NCBI GenBank assembly: GCA_950097015.1 | Contig: CATNEN010000003.1 | Location: 13,125,001 to 13,189,000, forward strand | DNA from: Macrostomum hystrix | Taxonomy: Eukaryota > Platyhelminthes > Macrostomidae | Direction: 5' to 3' | Length of the DNA: 64,000 nt | In this document: positions 55,859 through 64,000 of the stretch, piece after piece | Position numbering within the stretch: the first letter of the stretch is position 1 | Layout of the letters: every line of letters begins with the position of its first letter | Translations under genes and position numbers: made by a program | The notes under the pieces: generated by a model | What the model saw: the letters and a program-made list of their open reading frames with translations, nothing else | Databases searched by the model: none | What the model was told of the DNA's origin: nothing

Positions 55859-57728
55859 GTTCAGCCATCAGCAGCAGCCAACACTCGAGTCAGACCCAAC
55901 ACTCGAGGAGACCAGAAGCGAAAGTCGTCTCGACCGCCTGAGATACCTTGCTGAGCAACACAGACGACATCGAGTTGAATCTCCCGGCAGTACGTCAACT
56001 ACTTCCAGCGATTTAATAAGTTGTCGTGGATTAACGCCGGCCAAGTCACCGAAGGCCCAGAGCTGTTCTTCGCCATTGAAGAAGAAACCGCTTTCGCAGC
56101 CGCCGCAGCCGCAGCCGTTGCCAAAGCCTCAAAAACTACCAGCTCCACTTGATCGACTACTGATTGAAGCTGCTAAGCTCACAGCTCAGATAGAGCAGCA
56201 GAAGCAGCAGCAGCGGCAGTTGTAGGTTTCTAGGTGGAATCAAATAGACAGCAGTCATCTCATCTCTCAAGATTATGTCACATTATATTCGTTTTTTCAC
56301 AGTAGCTTCTTCGAGTTTTTAGTTCCTTATTTCCTAGTTACAATGCTAACAAATTTCACACTCAGACGCAGCCTAGTACTTTAATTTCTACTTTTAAACT
56401 CTTCTTGTCCTCGCTGTAACCACTTTATTCACCTTTATTATTTAACAATTACGGAAAGACTTTGACTTTCAACCCGGTTAAAATGAACTTTTAGCTTCTT
56501 GATCTATGAAATCTTGAGTAGTTTAGTTTTTTCAGTATCGTTCCTGATAAAAACTTTTGATAAAGGTCACACTATTTGATCTTGGCAGAGAAAAAATGAA
56601 GCTGTAGTAAATTTAGTTTATTCTTAAAACTGAAACTGAGAGACAGAATTACAGCGTAGGATAAAATACAAATAATTGTAAAAGTACACCAACATTTTTT
56701 CAATTTAAATGGCCCTTCAGATTATCAATACCTGCTCACTCAAACTCGGAGGTGGCAAGTGACGAGCAGCAGCAGCAGCAGCAGCAGCAGTCTGCCCGGG
56801 CAGTTTCCATTCCAATTATTGGTACAGCTATTCAGCAACAGCAGAAACCGTCTTCATCCGACACAACTAATCGTTCAAGACGTGTTATCGGTCGGGGTCG
56901 AGGCGGTGGCGTTGGCAGCCATGCCACGTCGTCGTCCCATTCGTTGTCTGTTGAATCCAGTCGGACGCCAAACGTCAATTCGATGTTCACTGTGCCAAAG
57001 GTACAGTTAATGTGCCTTTATTCTAACGAGGATCTGTTCCGTCGGTGGGGTCGGTGGCAGAGTCGTTAACGCATTCGCTGATCTAAATTACGTCCCATTA
57101 ATTTTAACACAGCCGCGGAGAGAAGGCTTGGCGGCTTGTCGTGCAATTTACGCCCTTGAGGGCCAACTTCCAAGGCAGTGTGAAAGTATGTGTCACCTGT
57201 GTCAGCGTGTGCCTGCGTACGGTATCTGTGTGCGTGTGTGCTCAGGAGTTGGCGAAATGCTCCTCGCTGGGTGCGGGTCTAGTGTCACCAAATGGTGTGC
57301 CATTACCCGCAGTCTTCCTGTTGTTATTTTTTTATATCACAACCATTCTTTAGTGTGACAAATAGACTTCAAAATGACCATTCTGTCGAATGACTATGAT
57401 ATCGAATGATCGAAGGACCATGATATCGAATGACCATTCTGTCAACTCTTCCACATCATTATCGCAGGTGACTCAATCCTTGCTGCAGTCCTTCCTTGGC
57501 GCCAACCAATCAGACGACACCCAGCTCTACTTGGCGATGCGGCAGCAGTTTCTTCGCGACGTCATTGTTCGACGTTCAACTGGCGACAGTGACAGCGGCG
57601 GTGGAGTGTCGCCCAGCACAGCTGCCTCCGGCTCTCGACACGGAGGAGGTGCCCAATCAAGACGACGGCTTGAAAAACTCGACGAAGAGGGTGACGGTGG
57701 CTGCTCGAGTCTGCCCGATTTGCGATAG
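54280..57728 (+). CDS. Five-exon Gln/Ser-rich 633-residue orphan
   Basis: Exons 54280-55037, 55117-55326, 55829-56221, 56721-57000 and 57468-57728 join in phase (2, 2, 2, 0) to a TAG stop. The N-terminal 250 residues are the most ordered: MSLPPDFPRLRPPKVEVPMD, SKYSQFVERCADFKDV, ALLRLMRNYHSQHG, EEKQFLKLLNGRL, then a Gln run, YTAICSYCRRKAFV (a single CxxC) and KIGVLERLALLNTAAQRAQD. The middle is low complexity (Gln, Ser, Pro) with a helix LDRLLIEAAKLTAQIEQQKQ. The C-terminus has an Arg/Gly patch (RRVIGRGRGGG) and VTQSLLQSFLGANQ, and ends SLPDLR. No signal peptide or membrane segment. It is probably an intracellular scaffold or RNA-related protein, but I do not recognise a family. CAG tracts occur in exons 1-4. 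AATAAA lies at 57912. Confidence 0.72.
57044..57325 (+). mobile_element. SINE family A in intron 4 of the 633-residue gene
   Basis: The head GGTCGGTGGCAGAGTCGTTA, body CAGCCGCGGAGAGAAGGCTT and GTGTGTGCTCAGGAGTTGGC, and end TACCCGCAGTCTTCCTG are all recognisable, with deletions in the head-body junction. It starts about 45 bp after the exon 4 donor. Confidence 0.85.
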
Positions 57729-57911
57729 GGGCTTGAGATTTTTTATGTCGCCATGCACTCACTATACTACTATTCTGTAGTTCGTGAGTAGAATGCTTCG
57801 TTCCCTTGTAAACGAAAATTTCTCGTTTCTCTGTCGGTAATCTGTTTGCACACCTAATTTTTTTACCGTTTGTACTCGTAGATAGGTCCTTACAGTTGCA
57901 CTGGTCTTTCA

Positions 57912-57917
57912 AATAAA
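57912..57917 (+). terminator. Candidate poly(A) signal of the 633-residue gene
   Basis: AATAAA 184 bp after the stop codon, followed by a T-rich stretch. Confidence 0.4.
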
Positions 57918-58068
57918 CTTTAAATATTATTAGTGTCGCTCACAGAATGCAAATTCGTTTATTTAACGGACATAAGACTTAACGACTTTTGGAAGACATT
58001 AAAAACTCATTTTGAGACATTATAACATTGCATGAATTAGTAAATTTATCTGGCGCTCATCGGTGGAA

Positions 58069-58140
58069 ATGGCACGACAAGCCCTCAAGCCTTCTCTCCG
58101 CGCGGCTCCGCCCAAAATGGAATGTCACTGAGATTCGGAC
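58069..58140 (-). mobile_element. SINE family A fragment
   Basis: GGCACGACAAGCCCTCAAGC and CTTCTCTCCGCGCGGCTCCG correspond to the reverse complement of the family A mid-body; the rest is lost. Confidence 0.55.
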
Positions 58141-58480
58141 GAATCATCGCTCCGCCTAAAGAAGTAATTAGGCCATAGACATTAAGCGAATTCAATTTAA
58201 TCCAAAGATTATAAATACCCAAGATACGTCACTCAATGCAAAAATCTGGTTTTCGCTCTCATCACACAATTTATGCCATAGATTTTTAATTTATATTTAT
58301 ATTTATATTTGAAATAAATGTCATAAAAAGCCATAGACACAACAGCGGGCTGTTATCTTTGCTTTTCGAGGATGTATTTTTCGCCAAACCCGCAAGTTCA
58401 CCAACTCGCAACGAATTCCAAAAAAGTACAAACACGACAAAATTTGAAACTATCGGGGCAAAATAAGGCAAAGTTTTAGT

Positions 58481-59832
58481 TTAGTTGTTGATAACTACTG
58501 AGCAATTTTTGAAGACAAAGCTGCTAGCACTAGACGCCTTAGCAACCTCACAAAGCTTCTTGTTGTCCAAGACTGCCGATGATTGACAGATCTGAATATC
58601 CGACGTTCGCTTGTACGCTTGCACTCCGGTGACACTCCGATGTCCAGTGCGCTTCATTATCTGTTGTTCCTCGATACCAGATTGATAAAGTCTAGTAGCG
58701 CAGGTTGCGCGCAGACTATGGCTGGTCTTCTTGCCTTGGACACCAGCCGTTTTGCACATGTCGGCTAGAAATTTACTTAACTGGTTTTTTCCGATAGGTC
58801 GACTGGAGAACCAAATGTGCGTAGGCGTCTTGGCGGGCAGCAAATCGTAGAACCATTTGTTGCCGCTCGGCCTTACAGACATGAACTTTTGAAACAATCA
58901 AACGTGGCAGCGAGCAGGGTTTGTCTCGTTGGGAAACTGGATGACCTCCTTTGGCTCGTAGCGAGTGTCACTCAAACCGCCTGCATTGGTCTTGGTTGCA
59001 GTCTCCTTGTATACAAGGCACATCTTGCCGTTTCTGTCCTCGAGGCCGGGTCAATGGAGAGCTGACTGTGTTCCTGACCACACCGAAGGGCAAAGTGCAA
59101 ACCGTTTAGATAGAAGAGTGTCCTTAATAGCTGCTCAGGTGTTTCGCTGCCCAGGACCTTGTCCCACAGCTTCTCTTCATCTGCGTAGCTGATAATCTCT
59201 GCGTGCTGTTTGTTTAGTCCTAGTCCTTCCTTTGTACCCATCATAGCGGCATCCAAGCTTTCTCTTACGAGGTGAAATGCCTCACCTCTGAAGAAGTCGA
59301 CCTGACGAACTGTACGGACTGTCTGCTGTAGGCCGGCAATCAGTGACACCTGTGAATTTGGAGGGTATTTCAATCCATCTTCGCGTCGCACTTCGTGAAT
59401 AAAGACGGACAGACACTTGCTTAGCTCGGAATCGTCCAAGTTATGCACGTCGCGGCTGCAGTCATATGCCTTGCTGCGTCTCCATCGGTCAAACACACTC
59501 ACCGCCCAGCGATTTCTATTGTCGGTATTCACCAACTTTGTTGTGCCGTTGAGTTGCTTTATCACTTCAATATCATACTCGATTCCGTCTGCAGTTGAAG
59601 ACCTAGAAGCCGTAACTTGTGGTGCAACTTGCATTCCTTCTCCAAACTCAGCTCCCTCTCTGGCTTCCAACTGTTGTCGTTCCTATTCACGCAACTTTTG
59701 CAACGCATAGGGATCACTCAGATCATTTTCAGAACTGAGTAGTTGCTCAAAATCTTCGGTGGACAGAACATTTGGATCATAATCGCCGACAAAATCCACA
59801 GATAAATCAATCAATGGAGTAATCCTAAACAT
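58481..59832 (-). pseudogene. Decayed Crypton-type tyrosine recombinase (DUF3504-like)
   Basis: On the minus strand an ATG at 59832 opens a frame of about 450 codons with three lesions: an in-frame TAG near 59693, a frameshift near 58998-59005, and a TGA near 58894. Motifs along it match animal Crypton/DUF3504 recombinases: RWAVSVFDRWRR, YPPNSQVSLIAGLQQTVR, LFYLNGLHFALRCGQEH (first catalytic Arg), then in the next frame TKTNAGGLSDTRYEPKEVIQ, KWFYDLLPAKTPTHIWFSSR, SHSLRATCATRLYQ (His-x-x-Arg), MKRTGHRSVTGVQAYKRTSD (second His and the Tyr nucleophile). The catalytic residues survive, but the reading frame does not. Cryptons move by tyrosine recombination and have no terminal inverted repeats, so its ends cannot be fixed by eye. 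An exapted host gene is less likely given the lesions. Confidence 0.8.
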
Positions 59833-60505
59833 TATATTCTAGCAATCGATTTTCTGCTTGCTCATAAAGCTAAAAAACGCAGCTATACTCATGTTTCGCT
59901 TTAAATCCATTCTATAGTTGACTCAAAGCGGACCATAGACATTTAATGAACAAGATATTCACTATGCTTAGAAACGTTTTTTTAGACTGATACGGAAGAA
60001 TTCAGTGTCTATGGTCCAAACTATATTCCGGGTTGTATCAAAATACATCCCGGAGTTTAAAAGTGAGATTTAATAGATTAATAGATTTAAGTGAGATAAT
60101 GCATGGCCTTTTACGGGTTGTATTATCTTAAATCCCTCGAGCCTTCGGCTCTGGCGATTTAAACAAATCATGCTTTATCTAAACGCCATGCTTTATCTTC
60201 TACATATTTAGCCTCCGCTTCTGACTCGGTATGGGAAATTTGGAGTGACAAATGTCCCTTCTGAAATGGTGGGCCTCACCCCATTTAGTCTATGGGGGGA
60301 ACTCAATGAGTGACTCAACTTCGTTTCTTGGAAAATTTATTGTAGGCTGATTTTCACGGAAAATGCACTAGCGAGATACTTTTCACGTTTTTTTCACATG
60401 AACATGTTGATAACTTTTTTTGCAAGCAGATCAATGCAAAACATGCTGCTTCGCCGATTTTGATTGAACTTCATAAATAATTAATCTTTATTTTTTTCAT
60501 TTATT
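59833..60505. other. Non-coding DNA beside the Crypton relic
   Basis: No gene. It contains two oppositely oriented CCATAGACA motifs (59933 and 60006) and a hairpin around 60131-60163 with GAGCC-TTC-GGCTC at its tip. It may include the remainder of the Crypton. Confidence 0.45.
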
Positions 60506-60509
60506 TATT

Positions 60510-60643
60510 ATGAAGCACAATAGTAACCAATAAGCCATAAGATTGGCATATAGCCTGCTGATTTTTTAATGAAAAAAACTCTTTCGTTATCAAATAGTAC
60601 ACCCATACTTGAGCATGGCTTTTCACTAGCTATTGTGCTTCAT
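60510..60643. mobile_element. MITE-like element with 14-bp terminal inverted repeats
   Basis: ATGAAGCACAATAG at 60510-60523 is exactly reverse-complemented by CTATTGTGCTTCAT at 60630-60643. The 134-bp interval is AT-rich and non-coding. A target duplication is not clear. It could alternatively form a long-looped hairpin transcript. Confidence 0.5.
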
Positions 60644-61735
60644 GATCAAATAATTCTAGTGTCTAAATAGAATAATCACTGTTTAAATCGAATTTCTGCT
60701 GTTTAAATTGAATTAGCATCGGTCGAAAATGAACATTGAGTTGCCTAATTTGAATATCGGGTTTGTTGAAATTGAATGGGAAAAGCTGTAGATTTAGATT
60801 AGCTGTCAATCAAAGACTGTTCAAATAAAGTCAAGCAGAAAAGTTTATTGAAAAAGTGCACATTTTGACAGAAATGAAGTGTCAACCAATTAGTAGAGAA
60901 AGTGATTCTAAAAACGTTTAGAACGTTGACATCAACTTCGTTTATCAGTCATAGAGATACGTGTTTAGTTCGGTGCCCGTCAATCAACTCTCTGATTGGT
61001 CAAAGCTTCAACAGACGAATCAGGATAGAGGCATTTAAGAGCACTTGCAAAGAGGAACAAGCGCCAGATATTAAACTTCGGTTATAGTGGTTATCGAAAA
61101 TCAATATAGCACCTTTAGTAACTGCGTTTAACTGGACAATTAGGCCCTTTAAACTAGAGTGGCTATATAGCCGCTATTTTAAACACGGAAGAACAAATTT
61201 AAGCTGCATTGACACCGATTCATCAACTGTCGACTGGCTGTTCTGATGTACAGCTAAAAGGTAGGTCCCAGTCGTCCACCTATACGAATAGGTGGTCAAG
61301 TATATAGTATCTTCATCACTAGCATGTCAATAATCGCGCCTATAATAAACAAAATTTATTTCTATTCTAAAAAAAAACTACGGCTGCGAGTAAAGCCAAA
61401 CACTAGAATTGTTTTAGAAGCGTACAACAAAGTAATTGATCGTAACTTTAAACATCCGGTGAAAATTTTAAATGCGATTAATTGCGCACTCAGCTAGCAA
61501 ACAGGACTCCATATAGCAGTTCTGTTGATGGTAATTTTTGTTGTCAAAAAAACTCGGTCTATTTTTGTGAAGAGCAGTTAGTTTTCTGATGAAACAAATG
61601 AGCCTACTCGTAGCAATTTTAACAGTTTATTATGTAAAGCTATTCATCAAAATCAACTTTTGACAACTAAACAATATGCATGGTCTAACGAGTTTAATTA
61701 CTTCTACTCTATAATTGCCATAGTTTTACTGTTTT
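60644..61735. other. AT-rich intergenic DNA
   Basis: No gene supported. A small perfect hairpin, CCACCTAT-ACGA-ATAGGTGG, is at 61276-61295. Confidence 0.5.
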
Positions 61736-61737
61736 TG

Positions 61738-62043
61738 TCTTCTACTTTTTCTACTTTATCTACTTTATCTACGATATCTACTTTATCTACGATATCTACT
61801 TTATCTACTTTTTCTACTTTATCTACGTTATCCACTTTATCTACTTTATCTACTTTATCTACGTTATTTACTTTATCTATTTTTTCTACTTTATCTACTT
61901 CATCTACTTTTTCTACTTTATCTACTTTATCTACTTTATCTACTTTATCTACTTTATCTACTTTTTCTACTTTATCTACTTTATCTACGTTATCTACGTT
62001 ATCTACTTTATCTACTTTATCTACTTTATCTACTTTATCTACT
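61738..62043 (+). repeat. 9-bp minisatellite
   Basis: About 34 units of TCTACTTTA with TTTCTACTT and CGTTA/CGATA variants. It is open on both strands as an artefact (Leu-Ser-Thr or Lys-Val-Asp repeats). Confidence 0.95.
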
Positions 62044-62082
62044 CTGTCTTTTGTATCTCGATATAGTAGATTTCCCAATTGA

Positions 62083-62225
62083 TTGGAACAATTTGTGTCC
62101 ATTAGAAAGACTCTTTAGCTATGCATTGCTTCAGTTCACCCTGCCGTTAAAATGGATACCAGCATCAGCTGGGGTATTTGATGGCGGGTGTGGTGTCCCC
62201 CCAGTCCACGCACGGACTACAATTA
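62083..62225 (+). mobile_element. SINE family B fragment lacking its head
   Basis: GAACAATTTGTGTCCATTAG, TTGCTTCAGTTCACCCTGCC, ATACCAGCATCAGCTGG and GTGTCCCCCCAGTCCACG match the family B core; it ends in an ATTATTACTTTATTAC tail. Confidence 0.7.
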
Positions 62226-62940
62226 TTACTTTATTACTTTATTACTATTATTTCTAGGAAACTGGCCCGCATACACACAAGCTTGCAATGATGAGACCAA
62301 AACGATAAAATCCTTTAATTCATTAATTACTTTCTAAGCTTATCAGTTCCAGAAAAAATGCGATGGCCTAGAATTTGGCCTAACTCAAATTTCCTAAAAT
62401 CAAAGCCAGACATCCCAAATAGCGGTTTGTTCTGATCCGCTAAACAAAATGATTTTTGAAAAATAACGAGACGCAACGACCTACAGAAAAGCACACAATA
62501 TATCTCTTACTTTATCGTCTCCAAGCCTTCAAATCCCAGACAAAGGGATGGAGAGATTTAGGGCTTGTCCGAGAATCAGTTTCTGCCATATTTTCCTGTT
62601 GAACCACTTTGAGATTGTAATCAATATTATTATCGGTTCGTGGGGTATAATCTTCCATAATCACTGGCCAAAGCACAGGAAATTAAATTCTAGAAATGAT
62701 AGTTTGCGCGTCTTGTGTTCAATTCCTGCATGTAAAAGTACATTTGAATCTTCTCAACTGCACCGGATGCCAATGCAGGAAAATCTTGTTTAATCGAATG
62801 TTGTAAAATTCCAAGATGCTATTCTTAATTCTTTAGACGCTTAATTGAAGATTTACCTGATATAAAAACTTTTTGTTTGTTTAATTTGATCGCTTTCTTT
62901 GTGTATTTCGGATTTTCCGAAGACACAGACAAGAAGCCAC
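62226..62940. other. Intergenic DNA
   Basis: No gene supported; scattered short frames only. Confidence 0.5.
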
Positions 62941-62941
62941 T

Positions 62942-63475
62942 ACTGACAGACTGGAATCCAATTATACTGACAGACTGGAATCCAATGCTGACAGACTGGA
63001 ATCCAATGCTGACAGACTGGAATCCAATGCTGAAAGACTGGAATCTAATGCTGACAGACTGGAATCCAATGCTGACAGACTGGAATCCAATGCTGACAGA
63101 CTGGAATCTAATTATACTGACAGACTGAAATCCAATTATACTGACAGACTGGAATCCAATACTGACAGACTGGAATCCAATTATACTGACAGACTGGAAT
63201 CCAATTATAGTGACAGACTGGAATCCAATACTGACAGACTGGAATCCAATACTGACAGACTGGAATCCAATGCTGAAAGACTGGAATCTAATGCTGACAG
63301 ACTGGAATCCAATGCTGACAGACTGGAATCCAATGCTGACAGACTGGAATCTAATTATACTGACAGACTGGAATCCAATTATACTGACAGACTGGAATCC
63401 AATACTGACAGACTGGAATCCAATTATACTGACAGACTGGAATCCAATTATAGTGACAGACTGGAATCTAATGCT
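62942..63475 (+). repeat. 19-24-bp minisatellite with tetranucleotide end
   Basis: About 24 units of CTGACAGACTGGAATCCAAT followed by G, A or TATA, with a higher-order order that repeats between 63025-63125 and 63270-63370. A CTAT/TCTATCTATC run follows at 63473-63510. Confidence 0.95.
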
Positions 63476-63510
63476 ATCTTTCTATCTATCTTTCTATCTA
63501 TCTATCTAAG

Positions 63511-64000
63511 GGCATGTCATGTTTTGCACTTTAAACTGGCTACAAAAAATCTTCCCATCTCTATGCTAGTCTGGATCCCATCAAATCCAAATCGCAATAT
63601 AGAGGGATAAGGGATTTGTGTTATCAGCCGCCATGTCACCACACGCTCAGACGTTGATCCAACAATGTCCAATTTCTAAAGCTCGGCTATAGGACGCATT
63701 GCCAAGTGGTTGAATGCGAATTAACAAAAGTTCACTAGCTTGCCGAATTCTTGGAATTCTCCGCACGGCATCTTATTATAGGCAGGCCTCAAGAACAAAT
63801 CCCGAAGACTCCCCTTCTTCTAGCTAGGCGAAATCTCAGTCTTATAATTGAATGCGAGATTGGGAATCAGAGAGGCGCCAAATTATTTACACTCCTCACC
63901 GGCTGCTGGGGGTACCTGCTCGCGGTTACCCCACTACCCACGGCCTTGAGTTTCCCAGCTCTCGGTCGCATTTTGGTCGGCATATGGAAATTGTCGAGAG
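63511..64000. other. Unassigned sequence at window end
   Basis: GC rises toward the end (CACCGGCTGCTGGGGGTACC and onward), but I see no frame with recognisable motifs. Confidence 0.4.

Noticed and set aside
18855-61610. Recurring TACTCGTA-like octamer
   Set aside because: The core ACTCGTA heptamer is expected several times by chance in AT-rich DNA of this length, so there was no clear excess.

Overview
This window is animal (metazoan) nuclear DNA, not bacterial. The genes are split by GT-AG introns and encode animal proteins: a SNX5/6 sorting nexin, MCMBP, FANCD2, the GINS subunit PSF1, an agrin-NtA/TSP1/EGF secreted protein and a caspase-like protein. Intergenic DNA is AT-rich. Two families of tRNA-derived SINEs are scattered through it, and nearly every intron holds its own minisatellite. 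The species cannot be read from the sequence. An invertebrate is most likely, perhaps a repeat-rich spiralian such as a flatworm, but that is a guess.

Layout. 1-4.2 kb: AT-rich DNA with a small duplicated coding-like fragment and one possible small membrane protein (minus strand). 4.6-11 kb: SNX5/6 retromer-type sorting nexin (plus). 11-12.9 kb: intergenic, with a GC-rich island of unknown nature. 12.9-18.2 kb: MCMBP (plus). 18.2-20.5 kb: about 2 kb of pyrimidine-rich minisatellites. 20.6-30.6 kb: FANCD2 in ten coding exons (plus). 31.9-33.4 kb: GINS1/PSF1 in two exons (plus). 33.5-36.8 kb: AT-rich, nearly empty. 36.8-43.6 kb: a seven-exon secreted or matrix protein with NtA-like, TSP1 and EGF domains (plus). 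44.4-45.8 kb: a single-exon 470-residue protein (minus). 46.4-47.35 kb: a caspase-like gene with a reading-frame break. 47.8-50.7 kb: a four-exon 296-residue orphan (minus). 51.4-52.6 kb: a secreted, strongly basic protein built from two similar modules. 54.3-57.7 kb: a five-exon, Gln/Ser-rich 633-residue orphan. 58.5-59.8 kb: a decayed Crypton tyrosine recombinase (minus). 59.8-64 kb: non-coding DNA with a MITE-like inverted repeat and two minisatellites.

How the genes fit together. MCMBP (handling of MCM2-7), FANCD2 (fork protection and crosslink repair) and GINS1 (CMG helicase) lie head to tail on one strand, so three replisome or genome-stability genes sit within about 20 kb. A pyrimidine-tract plus AG lies shortly upstream of most start codons, which suggests 5'UTR introns or spliced-leader trans-splicing.

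The observation most worth following: in FANCD2 the residue that aligns with the monoubiquitinated lysine (human K561) is arginine (codon 24129-24131), although the surrounding helix is well conserved. Also notable are a FANCD2 intron that is almost entirely a SINE, intronic minisatellites whose units look like miniature introns, and the two-module secreted basic protein. Exon boundaries were worked out by hand from splice consensus, phase and remembered family sequences; no alignment program was run.
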